64,000 bases of DNA from Neiella litorisoli (lineage in GTDB: Bacteria > Pseudomonadota > Gammaproteobacteria > Enterobacterales > Neiellaceae): positions 186,001 to 250,000 of the forward strand of contig NZ_JACXAF010000003.1 of NCBI RefSeq assembly GCF_014773395.1, in the 5' to 3' direction. Of the stretch, positions 53,974-62,494 are shown piece after piece (the stretch's first letter is position 1; every line of letters starts with the position of its first letter). The notes below the pieces were generated by a model. The model saw nothing but the letters and a program-made list of their open reading frames with translations, did no database searches and was not told where the DNA came from. A program made the translations under genes and the position numbers.

Positions 53974-55275
53974 ATGAAACGCAAAAACGTTGTTTTGACA
54001 GGTGTGCTTTGCGCCGTCTTTGCTCTGTCTTCTCAGTTGTTCGTCGCTGCGCCTGCCATGGCCAAAAAGAAAGAAGAAGAGAAAAAGGTTGACCCGTTAA
54101 CCAAAGCACTGAAAGAGAAGTATCCAAAGCACAAGACTAAGGTTGCTTCTCCGAAAGTGGGTAAAAAGGTTTTCGAGGCCTATGACCTTTACTCTGCTGA
54201 CCAGGTCAAAGAAGCCCTCGATCTGCTGATGGATCTTGAACCGAAATCAGAGTTCGATAAGGCTTACTTAAACCGCTTTATTGGCAGCTTAATGGCTGGT
54301 GAAGAAGGCAAAACTAAGGATGCGATCGGCTACATTAAGAAAGCCGTTGCGCCTGCGGTATTGAACCCACGCGAACAAGCAGAAGGTCTTAAGTTGCTCG
54401 GCGACCTGCAAATGCAGGAGAAGATGTACACAGAGGCGATTGCTAGCTATAAAGCGTGGATGGAATATACGGGTATTGAAGACAAAAACGTCTACGTTCG
54501 TATGGCGCAAGCTAGCTATGAACTGGAACGTTATGCCGACATGATCCCGCTGGCTGACAAAGCAATTGCGATTGCTGATAAGCCAGACAAAAATCCATAT
54601 GTCCTGAAACTCTCTTCTTACTATGAGCGTAAGCAATACAAGAATTCCGTTAAGGTGTTGGAACAGCTTGTTAGCTTATTCCCAGAAGATGAGAAGTGGT
54701 GGGCTCAGCTAGGCATGTTCTACATGTTGGTTGATGACTACGAGAAAGCACTTGCAACCATGGACCTTGCGTACAAGAAAGGCTTGTACTCAAAGGAAAA
54801 CCAGTTCAAAGCGTTGTCTCAGTTATATTACAACCAGAACATCCCTTACAAATCTGCTCAGGTGCTTGAAAAGCACGTCAACAACGGTGACGTAAAGCGT
54901 GATGAGAAGATGCTGACCCAAATCGCCAACGGGTATCGCGGTTCTAAGAACTTCGATAAAGCAGCCAAGTTCTACGGCGAAGCTGCCAAACTGTCTGGCG
55001 ATGGTGACTTGTATCGTAAGCAAGCAAGCATGTATCTGATGATCGAAGAGTATAACTTAGCGATCGCAGCTGCTAAAAATGCAATTAAGAGTGGCGTTGA
55101 GAAGAAAGGCTCAGCGAACATGATGATTGCGGAAGCTTACTTGTATAAGAAAGATCTGAAGTCGGCGCATACTTATGCGACCAGAGCGGCTAACGATCCT
55201 TCGACTCGCAAGACCGCCAAAGGTTGGGCCAATTACATTAAGAGTAAGGCAACCCAACAGGGCATCGCACTGTAA
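53974..55275 (+). CDS. TPR protein of the TonB system
   Basis: A 433-residue exported protein (signal peptide to about residue 29) with a lysine-rich start and many tetratricopeptide repeats (AEGLKLLGDLQMQEKMYTEAIASYKAW, KWWAQLGMFYMLVDDYEKALATM). A TPR gene closes this type of TonB operon, and it may scaffold the TonB complex in the periplasm. It follows tonB by 11 bp and is followed by a terminator. Confidence 0.88.
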   Translation: MKRKNVVLTGVLCAVFALSSQLFVAAPAMAKKKEEEKKVDPLTKALKEKYPKHKTKVASPKVGKKVFEAYDLYSADQVKEALDLLMDLEPKSEFDKAYLNRFIGSLMAGEEGKTKDAIGYIKKAVAPAVLNPREQAEGLKLLGDLQMQEKMYTEAIASYKAWMEYTGIEDKNVYVRMAQASYELERYADMIPLADKAIAIADKPDKNPYVLKLSSYYERKQYKNSVKVLEQLVSLFPEDEKWWAQLGMFYMLVDDYEKALATMDLAYKKGLYSKENQFKALSQLYYNQNIPYKSAQVLEKHVNNGDVKRDEKMLTQIANGYRGSKNFDKAAKFYGEAAKLSGDGDLYRKQASMYLMIEEYNLAIAAAKNAIKSGVEKKGSANMMIAEAYLYKKDLKSAHTYATRAANDPSTRKTAKGWANYIKSKATQQGIAL

Positions 55276-55294
55276 CAGCTAACGCTGATGCAAA

Positions 55295-55329
55295 TAAAAA
55301 ACCTCGATGACTATCATCGGGGTTTTTTT
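55295..55329 (+). terminator. terminator of the TonB operon
   Basis: AAAAACC-T-CGATGA pairs with TCATCG-G-GGTTTTT around a CTA loop, then a T-run. It lies 20 bp after the TPR stop. Confidence 0.88.
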
Positions 55330-55535
55330 ATGGGCGATCGTCCGCTTACCGAGTGGCCACCCTGAGAAGGCGGTTATCAACCACTCGATTGATGGCGTGA
55401 TTGGCATAAGCAAGAACAGGCTAACTGATGGTCTTGAGCGCCGCGCGTTGTTGACGGAGGGGGGCATAGCCTAAGGGCTATGTTGATCGGGCTTAAGCAG
55501 AAAAGGCCTAGCAGAAGCTAAGCCTTTGAATTTGG

Positions 55536-55581
55536 TGGTCTCCACGGCAGGATTTGAACCTGCGACCCCCGACACCCCATG
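55536..55581 (-). tRNA. tRNA-Pro(GGG) 3' fragment, attachment site (attL)
   Basis: On the minus strand this holds the anticodon loop ATGGGGT (anticodon GGG), the anticodon 3' stem, the T arm GCAGG-TTCAAAT-CCTGC, the acceptor 3' strand CGTGGAG and the ACCA end. The match to E. coli proL continues back to the anticodon stem base and stops there. The 5' half of the tRNA is missing, because the integrated element separates it. The intact tRNA should lie at the other end of the element, outside the window. Confidence 0.88.
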
Positions 55582-55598
55582 CCTATTTACTTACAAAT

Positions 55599-55722
55599 CT
55601 TGAATAGTCATTTTGATACATAAAAATCATTTAAAACAAATAGTTTAGTGGTGTTTGCTAAGTCTGAATAAGTCAGTTAAATTAACTAAAAATCACCATA
55701 ATTAGTCATGTAATTAGTCATG
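55599..55722 (+). repeat. AATWAGTCA repeats between attL and the integrase gene
   Basis: AATAGTCA (55603), AATAAGTCA (55667) and a perfect tandem of TAATTAGTCATG (55699-55710 and 55711-55722). They look like arm-type binding sites for the integrase or AlpA/excisionase. The rest of 55582-55734 is AT-rich and non-coding. Confidence 0.55.
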
Positions 55723-55734
55723 GAACTGTTTTGA

Positions 55735-57075
55735 ATGGCGCTTTCAAGAAAACAAGTTGAGCGTATTTTTGCCAATCCGACAGGTAGGCAGTCGCTGCAC
55801 AACCATGAAGATGGGTTGGGGCTACGCGAATCTATCAAGGGCAAATTCACATGGCAGGGGCGGTATAGCTTCGAGGGCCAGCAGAAGCGGCTTGATTATG
55901 GCACTTACCCGCAGATTAGTTTGGCTGAGGCCGAGGACAAACATGACGAGACTCTGGCACTTGTTCGGGAAGGTATCGATCCGAGAGCTGAGTTAATAGC
56001 AGCGAGCGCCCCCAAGACGGTTAGCGAACTTTGCCAACGATGGTTGAAGCTGGATGCCGAGAAGAACCGCCGCCGCCCCGAGTTAGCCCGAGAAGTGATT
56101 GACGCCAATATTGCACCACCGATAGGCCACATCAAATTGGCTATTCTGGCAAAGCGCCACGTTCACGCAATCACTGATCCCCTTGTTGAGAAGGGAAGTG
56201 CAGGCCAAGCTAAAAAAGCACTGGGCCTGTTTCGTCAAATCTGCAACTGGGCCGTTGAACGGGACTACCTGACCACTAACCCAACAGCAGGGATTAACAA
56301 AAGCCGATTGGGTGGAAAGACGGAACCAAGAACCCGAGCGTTAGACGATGAAGAACTGGCGGCGGTATGGTCAATCATTGGTGGCTTGGGGTTAGGTGTG
56401 TTGACTGAGATAGCGATCAAGCTGTTAATTTTGACCGGTCAACGGCGCTCCGAAGTCGTTGGGGCTGAGTGGCGTCACGTCGATTTGAAAAAGAAAATCT
56501 GGCATTTGCCTATGACCAAAAACGGCAAGCCCCATGATGTGCCACTGTCAGATTTAGCCGTTGAACTTTTCCTGCGTTTGAAGGGGTATGGGCTGGACGA
56601 CAAACGATGCTTCCCGATTGATGAAAAGTCGCTAACTCGGGCTATTGCGCGGAAACAAGATGATTTTGCGATCCCCAAGTGGGTGGTCCACGACTTGCGT
56701 CGGAGCTTTATTACCGGCTCTGTTGCACTGGGCCTGCCGATTCATATTGTCGAGCTTTCTGTTAATCACGAATTGCCCGACATGCTGCGCGTTTACGTCG
56801 CTGGACAAAATAATGAGAAGTTATTCGAGCAGAAAAGAGCCGTGATGGATGCTTGGGCTGAACACATTGCCGCGCTCATACAGGACAAGCCAGTGGCGCT
56901 ATCGCGTGAAGATCTCAAAGCCAAGGCGAATGAACTTTGGTTGTTGTATCACAAGAACGAACCAGCTAGCCGCTGCGCGGTAACGTTGGTTGAACGACTA
57001 AGCGAATACACAGACCGACCGCCCACGGCGCTCACACTGCAAAAGTGGATCGGTGCTTGGAGGAAAGTGGTGTGA
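55735..57075 (+). CDS. int: tyrosine-recombinase integrase of the satellite or prophage
   Basis: A 446-residue P4-type integrase with an N-terminal DUF4102-like arm-binding domain (about 1-90). The catalytic residues are R in LTGQRRSEV, H-x-x-R in VHDLRRSF, H in VNHELPD and the tyrosine in LRVYVAGQ. It catalyses insertion into the tRNA-Pro 3' end found 154 bp away. The C-terminus has an extra 60 residues. It overlaps the next gene by 4 bp. Confidence 0.94.
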   Translation: MALSRKQVERIFANPTGRQSLHNHEDGLGLRESIKGKFTWQGRYSFEGQQKRLDYGTYPQISLAEAEDKHDETLALVREGIDPRAELIAASAPKTVSELCQRWLKLDAEKNRRRPELAREVIDANIAPPIGHIKLAILAKRHVHAITDPLVEKGSAGQAKKALGLFRQICNWAVERDYLTTNPTAGINKSRLGGKTEPRTRALDDEELAAVWSIIGGLGLGVLTEIAIKLLILTGQRRSEVVGAEWRHVDLKKKIWHLPMTKNGKPHDVPLSDLAVELFLRLKGYGLDDKRCFPIDEKSLTRAIARKQDDFAIPKWVVHDLRRSFITGSVALGLPIHIVELSVNHELPDMLRVYVAGQNNEKLFEQKRAVMDAWAEHIAALIQDKPVALSREDLKAKANELWLLYHKNEPASRCAVTLVERLSEYTDRPPTALTLQKWIGAWRKVV

Positions 57076-57641
57076 GAAGATCATTTAATGAAAAAGCGTC
57101 GAGCAAAGGGAAAAACCTGATTGTATTTGGGAGCGGCGAAAACACCGTGACTTTCGACTTTCAAGAGCAGCCTTTCGATCTTATGAGCGAGTTTGGCAAT
57201 CTGTCTGTTGTCGATAAGCATGTTGTTGGTGCGGATATTGATAAACTAATTAGTAGGTTAGAAGCAATGGTTTCCTCAGATCGACATGGCAATGTAAGCA
57301 AAAAGGTTTTATCACGCTTAAAAGCCGAACCTGCGAGCCAAGAAACCCAGTTGGAGGCTGCGAGGGAGATTCTCGAGGTGGGAGAAAACCGAAAGTCTCT
57401 TGAAGAACGAGAGGTTCAGAACTTCTATCTGGAAATCCAGAGAAAAAATATTGAGCACAATTTGGGTATTAGTGATCAAGCTATATTAAACGCAATTGTT
57501 TTTCGCTATGGATGCGTTTTTAAAGGCTGGTCCTCCGTCAAAGACATAAGGCGACGCCAACGCCGTTTTGTAGAGTTTATCGAGTCTAAAAACCTTGAGC
57601 TTTCTATAAAACAAAAAGTTATAAACTTAACAAAAACATAG
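57072..57641 (+). CDS. hypothetical protein of the integrated element
   Basis: A 189-residue protein without a recognised family. A short beta-rich start (NLIVFGSGENTVTFDF) precedes a mostly helical part with basic residues (KDIRRRQRRFVEFIE) near the end. GTG 57072 overlaps the integrase stop (GTGTGA) and has AGGA 7 nt upstream, so it is probably coupled to int. It could regulate integration or lysogeny, but this is not shown. Confidence 0.6.
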   Translation: MRRSFNEKASSKGKNLIVFGSGENTVTFDFQEQPFDLMSEFGNLSVVDKHVVGADIDKLISRLEAMVSSDRHGNVSKKVLSRLKAEPASQETQLEAAREILEVGENRKSLEEREVQNFYLEIQRKNIEHNLGISDQAILNAIVFRYGCVFKGWSSVKDIRRRQRRFVEFIESKNLELSIKQKVINLTKT

Positions 57642-57737
57642 TGTTATGGATTTTTGTTCATTCTGCCCCCTAGTTACGTGGTGCGGATAAGCTTTTAATA
57701 ATTCTCGAACCAACACAAGTCACCGAGGGTTATTAAA

Positions 57738-57920
57738 ATGCAAGACAAGTTAATCAGTAAAAAATCACTCCAGAATTTTTTAGGAGTGAGTCAACCAACC
57801 TTGGATCGTATGCGCCGTAAAGGTGAATTTCCTCAGCCGATCCGCCTCTCCCCTAAACGAGTAGCTTGGCGTCAGAGTGATGTCGATGAATGGCTGGCCA
57901 AAGGGGGATTCAACGCATGA
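57738..57920 (+). CDS. alpA: AlpA family regulator
   Basis: A 60-residue MerR-like HTH protein of the AlpA family (SKKSLQNFLGVSQPTLDRMRRKGEFPQPIRL, WRQSDVDEWLA). AlpA activates excision in satellites of Gram-negative bacteria and occurs next to the integrase in PICI. The stop overlaps the start of the following gene. Confidence 0.9.
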   Translation: MQDKLISKKSLQNFLGVSQPTLDRMRRKGEFPQPIRLSPKRVAWRQSDVDEWLAKGGFNA

Positions 57921-58129
57921 TAAAACAAAAGAAAGCCCCGAACGTAGACCACTACGCCGAGGCTCAAACCGGTAAGAGGAATTACCATGATTTTCTTGGT
58001 TATCAATATAAGTCAAATGATAGTTTTTGGCAATCAATCAATGTGAGCAAGTTTGACTGCTTCCTGCTTGGCGTTGCTGCTGCAACGTGGCTCGATTGCG
58101 CAGCCAGACTAGCAGGAGGTGCGTCATGA
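57917..58129 (+). CDS. small hypothetical protein
   Basis: A 70-residue protein of unknown function, with a moderately hydrophobic C-terminus (FDCFLLGVAAATWLDCAARLAGG). ATG 57917 overlaps the alpA stop and its own stop overlaps the next ATG, so it belongs to the early operon. Confidence 0.6.
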   Translation: MIKQKKAPNVDHYAEAQTGKRNYHDFLGYQYKSNDSFWQSINVSKFDCFLLGVAAATWLDCAARLAGGAS

Positions 58130-58602
58130 CGGACGGCTACAAATGGCGCGATGACCTTAATTGCCTAGTCATTAATTCACCACTGGCGCGCTATCTAACT
58201 AGAGCTAACACAACGCCTGTGCCGCATGAGCTGACTTGCTCTGTTAGCAATGCTCGGGTGATCCGGCTTGATAACCTGACGCACGTCAAACCTCTTGGTT
58301 GGTGGCAACCTGCAATCAATGAGCTTGATCACCTTGAGCATTTGCCAAAACAACTTGGTGTTCCGTCGGATCAACTTAGTGTTTGGACGATTCAGCAGTC
58401 GCGCGAGGGTGTGATTGATGGGCGATATTTTGAAATATTGGTTCCTGAATCGACGCTCAGTTACACCCAATGGATAGAGTTTGAGCAAGCTAACCCGTAT
58501 GTTTGGATTTGCAATCAGATCACATTCAAGCAAGGCGATTTAAATATCTTTGAGTATTGCAGGGATGCGGGTATAGAGGTGCCGCAGCATGAATTTAGTT
58601 AA
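58126..58602 (+). CDS. hypothetical protein of the replication operon
   Basis: A 158-residue protein that I do not recognise (MTDGYKWRDDLNCLVINSP, VKPLGWWQPAINELDHL, IEFEQANPYVWICNQIT). AGGAGG 8 nt before ATG 58126 sets the start; it overlaps the stop of the previous gene by ATGA, and its own end overlaps the primase-helicase gene by 14 bp. A replication-linked role is possible by position. Confidence 0.6.
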   Translation: MTDGYKWRDDLNCLVINSPLARYLTRANTTPVPHELTCSVSNARVIRLDNLTHVKPLGWWQPAINELDHLEHLPKQLGVPSDQLSVWTIQQSREGVIDGRYFEILVPESTLSYTQWIEFEQANPYVWICNQITFKQGDLNIFEYCRDAGIEVPQHEFS

Positions 58603-60436
58603 AGCACCAGCAGCTCAGCAAAACGCATTACGCAACGCCAAAGGCGGTGGAACGGCTTACCTACTCGGCAATTATGTACTGGTCGATCTGGATGATAAAC
58701 CCGACGCACCGTCAGAGGCCGAGCTTGCCGAGGCGTTAGGGTTGCCACTGTGCGAGTTGCAACAGGCAAAATATCAATGGGATGACAACGGGCGCAGTGT
58801 TCATTATCTGTTTGCTGGCTCGGATGACTACGGCAAAAATTCAGCGCTTGGTGCCTTGCTACCGGCAGTTGATGTTCAAACCGGAAAGGCGTTGATATTT
58901 GTCGCAGACCGTAAGACCCAAGCAACCAATTTCACTCCACCACCTGCGCCGCCGGTTATCCGTGAAATTTTGGCAAGCGCCGCGCCGGTTGCTGCATTAC
59001 CGCAAGTCAGCAAGCCGGTAACGCCCAGCTCACTCGACTATCTCAAACGTTGCTTATCTCACATTGATCCAGATTTGGAATATCAGCAGTGGGCAGCCGT
59101 TATTGCCGGAACCGTGGATCGCTTCGGGCATGACCAGCAGGCGTTTGATCTGCTGAACAAATGGAGCGCTGGCGGCTGCAAATACGCCGGTGAGTCGGAC
59201 GTTAGCAAACATTGGCGGTCATACAATGCAGGCGGCGGTGTAACCTTTGCCACTGTTACAGCGCTTGCCCGTGAAGGTGGTATGGGCGGCGTTGAAGCGT
59301 TTAAAAGTTGGTGTAGGAATAACCCTGTGATTCATTCGTCACCGCTTTCAGAGGTCAGAGGAATGAGCATTTGTGGTCAGTCTCAACAAATGCTGGCCAG
59401 TCTTGAACGGGATGTTTTCGCGCTTGAAAGGCTGGTACTGATGAATCAGATCACAATTTTCTTTGCGCCTCCAAATTCAGGAAAGACACTGTTAACGGTA
59501 CATTTTCTGATTGAAGCTGCGAAGCAGGGTGACATAGATCCGACAAGGGTGATCTATGTGAATGCGGATGACACCCCCCGAGGTGCCGCAACTAAAGCCA
59601 GTCTGTTTGAACAGTACAAAATGAATATGCTAGTTCCAGGGCACAACGGCTTTCACAGTGATGACCTATACCCGCTGATTGAACGCCTTATATCAGCCAA
59701 CGAGGCTAGGGGCGTCATTATAGTCATGGATACATTACGGCGGTTCTTTAACTCAATGGATCATGAGTCAACCAAGGTCTTTGGAGAGTTATCACGGCGT
59801 TTTATCAATGCTGGCGGCACAATGTTAGTGCTAGGCCACACCAACAAAAACAAATCGGAAGCGGGGAAAAATCGCTATGAAGGCACTCAAGGGACGGTTA
59901 ACGATGCTGACGCTGTTTATGTTCTTGATGTTAAGAGCAGTAAGCTAAATGATGATGTCACGAAGTACTACGTGACATTTGAAGCTTCACCAGAGGTCGG
60001 CGGCAAGCTGCGTGGAGATAATGAGTTATCGGCGTCATACTCATTTGTTCGATATGAGAAGCAGACCTACAACCAACTGATAAACAGTATCAGCAAAGTA
60101 TCATCTAGTGATGCGGAGTTAACCGAAGTTCAGCGTTCGGTTCAAAGTAACGTGGATAACATCAATTACATTGAGCATCTAATTAGTAAAGGAATCAGTC
60201 GGCGTACAGAACTTATTAAAGCTATCCATGACGGTTGTGAACTATCACGTAGCCGCGCTACTAAGCTGCTCGACTTGCATACAGGTGAGAATTGGAACAA
60301 CGGACACCGTTGGCGAGTGCTTAAAGGTGATAGTGAAGCTCCGGCAGCAAAGCTGTATCAGTTGCTTACTAACCACCGAGGGTGCCCCCCTGATAAAACT
60401 GGTAAATTGGTTAAATTAGAATTGGTGCCATCGTAA
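58589..60436 (+). CDS. primase/helicase replication protein
   Basis: A 615-residue replication protein. The N-terminal half has features of a primase-type domain with a PriCT-2-like segment (LKRCLSHIDPDLEYQQWAAV, about 145-230). The C-terminal half is a RecA/RepA-like ATPase: Walker A is PPNSGKT (about 296-302) and MDTLRRF and LGHTNKNK are helicase-like motifs. Such a bifunctional protein replicates satellites such as P4 and PICI. Repeats that could be its origin lie directly downstream. Confidence 0.85.
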   Translation: MNLVKAPAAQQNALRNAKGGGTAYLLGNYVLVDLDDKPDAPSEAELAEALGLPLCELQQAKYQWDDNGRSVHYLFAGSDDYGKNSALGALLPAVDVQTGKALIFVADRKTQATNFTPPPAPPVIREILASAAPVAALPQVSKPVTPSSLDYLKRCLSHIDPDLEYQQWAAVIAGTVDRFGHDQQAFDLLNKWSAGGCKYAGESDVSKHWRSYNAGGGVTFATVTALAREGGMGGVEAFKSWCRNNPVIHSSPLSEVRGMSICGQSQQMLASLERDVFALERLVLMNQITIFFAPPNSGKTLLTVHFLIEAAKQGDIDPTRVIYVNADDTPRGAATKASLFEQYKMNMLVPGHNGFHSDDLYPLIERLISANEARGVIIVMDTLRRFFNSMDHESTKVFGELSRRFINAGGTMLVLGHTNKNKSEAGKNRYEGTQGTVNDADAVYVLDVKSSKLNDDVTKYYVTFEASPEVGGKLRGDNELSASYSFVRYEKQTYNQLINSISKVSSSDAELTEVQRSVQSNVDNINYIEHLISKGISRRTELIKAIHDGCELSRSRATKLLDLHTGENWNNGHRWRVLKGDSEAPAAKLYQLLTNHRGCPPDKTGKLVKLELVPS

Positions 60437-60517
60437 GTTGCTGAATACACTCATATTCACCAATTTAACCAATTTTCTAATTTAATAAGTATATAAAGGG
60501 GCTGGTTAATTTAACCA
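60401..60517. repeat. iteron-like repeats, candidate replication origin
   Basis: TTGGTTAAATT (60408-60418), its inverted copy AATTTAACCAATT (60462-60474), and the palindrome TGGTTAATTTAACCA (60503-60517), plus shared CACCAATT arms. They overlap the end of the primase-helicase gene and an AT-rich stretch. In PICI the origin often lies beside the replication gene. Confidence 0.45.
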
Positions 60518-60576
60518 CTGCTATAATTCAAAGACAGCCCACGGATTAGGGCTACACCAGATAAAAGGATTTATCT

Positions 60577-60732
60577 ATGAACATACCAACTACAACTGTT
60601 CGATCATGGCTGCAACGGGTTAATGATATTCAACACCCCGTGGAGCAAATCAACGCCATTGAACGCGTCATTGAATGTTTCGGCTCAGTCGAGTTAGCCA
60701 AGCGTTACGTGGAAACCCGAACTAACCAATAA
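60577..60732 (+). CDS. short hypothetical protein
   Basis: A 51-residue protein (MNIPTTTVRSWLQRVNDIQ, EQINAIERVIECFGSVELAKRYVE) with AAAGGA about 9 nt before ATG. TATAAT at 60522-60527 could be its promoter -10. It is helical and could be a small regulator; the family is unknown. It lies between the replication and capsid blocks. Confidence 0.6.
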   Translation: MNIPTTTVRSWLQRVNDIQHPVEQINAIERVIECFGSVELAKRYVETRTNQ

Positions 60733-60901
60733 CGCTATTCCTCTGGGGGTGGCAGGGCGGACACCAGCGCCTTCGTCAAATTTTCGCTCACACCACCTCC
60801 TAATATCTTGCTGTGGATAAATTGTGGATAACTATTGATCTTGAGCTTTTATTTCTATATACCTAGAAATGACGAAATTTATCAATGGGAAGGCCCAACT
60901 T

Positions 60902-62011
60902 ATGAAAATTGCAAAATTACGCGCTGCGCTGGCAGCAAAAACCAATGAGCTTCGCGGCATTGTTGCAGCAGCCGAAGCAGAGACCCGCAGCATGACCACC
61001 GCTGAGTCAGAACAGTTTGCCGCGCTGAAAGCTGAATGCGAGCAGTTGCAGTCAACAATTGAAGCTGCTGAGTCGGTAGAGCTGCGCGATGTTGGCGATG
61101 CAGCAGGTGGGGAGTCTCGCACTTTTGAAATGCCTACTGATGCTGAGCTGCGCGCATTCCTGCTGAATGATGAAATCAGCGAACGCTCGATGGACACTGG
61201 CAACACTAATGATGTGATGATCCCAGAAGTGCAGCGCCAGATTATGACAGCGCTCACCGACAATAGCCCGATCCGCCGATTGGCGATGAACAAAACGACT
61301 GGGACGCATGAATACCAGTTGCCTGTTCAGCTTAACGGCGCAACCGTGGCCGAAGCCGCAGAGAATGACGCCCGTGGCGAGACTGCAACCCCAACACTGG
61401 CGATGGCAAGCGCTACGCTGAGCGAAGTTTACGCACAGCCGAAAGTCAGCCAACACTTGCTTGATATGAACTCAGGTTTTGACATTCAGGGCTTCGTCAA
61501 TCAGGCCGTTTCCACCGCTTATTCCGAGTCTGAAAACCAACGCTTTGCTGATGTGTTGAACGACGCGACTTTAAATGCTGGTGCTTTTGAGTTTGGCAAA
61601 ATTCGCTCTGAAACAGTGACTGGCTTAAACGATGTTGATGCGCTGCGAGCATTCACCAAAACACTAAAACGCGCCTATCGCTCGAAGTCAGTTTGGTTAG
61701 TCTCTGAAGATGTGTTGACTGGTTGGGAGTCACTAAAAGACGCCGATGGAAAACCGCTTGTAGGCTCTGTTGAAAATGGTGGTTCGACTCGCTTCTTGGG
61801 TTACGCCGTGGACGTGTGCGAAGAACTAACCGCTGGTAGCTGTTACTTCGGTGATTTCAACCGCGGCATGTTTACCGTTGATCATACCGGCGCGATGGGT
61901 TCGGTAGTGGATCGAGTGACCGAAAAAGGCCAAGTGAAATATTACAGCTATATCTATAGCGCCGCTGGTCTTGCTGACCACAAAGCGCTTTTAAAAGCCG
62001 TTACTGCTTAA
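60902..62011 (+). CDS. HK97-type major capsid protein
   Basis: A 369-residue capsid protein of the HK97 gp5 family. Residues 1-70 are a coiled coil (KLRAALAAKTNELRGIVAAAEAE) like the delta scaffolding domain that the protease removes; the fold follows (VPEVQRQ-type region near 105, ending DHTGAMGSVVDRVTEKGQVKYYSYIYSAAGLADHKALLKAV). GGAAGG 8 nt before ATG 60902 gives the start, not the frame opening at 60869. It precedes the protease and portal, an order that is reversed from most HK97-type phages. Confidence 0.92.
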   Translation: MKIAKLRAALAAKTNELRGIVAAAEAETRSMTTAESEQFAALKAECEQLQSTIEAAESVELRDVGDAAGGESRTFEMPTDAELRAFLLNDEISERSMDTGNTNDVMIPEVQRQIMTALTDNSPIRRLAMNKTTGTHEYQLPVQLNGATVAEAAENDARGETATPTLAMASATLSEVYAQPKVSQHLLDMNSGFDIQGFVNQAVSTAYSESENQRFADVLNDATLNAGAFEFGKIRSETVTGLNDVDALRAFTKTLKRAYRSKSVWLVSEDVLTGWESLKDADGKPLVGSVENGGSTRFLGYAVDVCEELTAGSCYFGDFNRGMFTVDHTGAMGSVVDRVTEKGQVKYYSYIYSAAGLADHKALLKAVTA

Positions 62012-62056
62012 GCTGAGCCGTTGCCAAGGATGGCACCCTTTTGAGGAGTGACCGCC

Positions 62057-62494
62057 ATGAAGATCCGTGGAACCGCCGCCGCCTACTACAGCAACAGCCG
62101 AAACCTTGGCGGCTTTATTGAAATGATTAAACCCAGCGCATTTAAACAATCACTTAAAAAGGCTGATGTCCGTTGTTTATCTGAGCATGACCCGCAGAAC
62201 CTACTTGGGCGCACCAGCTCTGGGACGTTGCGGCTGCAAGATACTAAAACCGGTCTGCAGTTTGAATGCGACTTACCCGATACCACAACAGCCAATGACC
62301 TATCGAAACTCATTGAGCGGGGCGACTTGCGAGGCTGTTCATTCCGTATGCGCGTCTTGAACTCAGAATGGGATTTTGCAGGCAAGGTGCCGCTGCGAAT
62401 TGTGACCGAAGCAGAGATAGACGAAATCACCATGACCGCAACACCGGCTTATTTAGCCACTGACTGCGAGGTGATATCTGATGTGGCCGTTTAA
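62057..62494 (+). CDS. HK97-type prohead protease
   Basis: A 145-residue serine protease of the HK97 gp4 family. H in LSEHDPQNLLGR and S in GCSFRMRV are the probable catalytic pair. EIDEITMTATPAY is the usual C-terminal motif. GAGGAG 8 nt upstream of ATG 62057 sets the start. It cleaves the capsid delta domain during maturation. The end overlaps the portal gene by 14 bp. Confidence 0.93.
   Translation: MKIRGTAAAYYSNSRNLGGFIEMIKPSAFKQSLKKADVRCLSEHDPQNLLGRTSSGTLRLQDTKTGLQFECDLPDTTTANDLSKLIERGDLRGCSFRMRVLNSEWDFAGKVPLRIVTEAEIDEITMTATPAYLATDCEVISDVAV

Noticed and set aside
55533-55590. A complete tRNA gene
   Set aside because: The D arm and 5' acceptor strand are missing; the bases past 55581 do not match tRNA-Pro.
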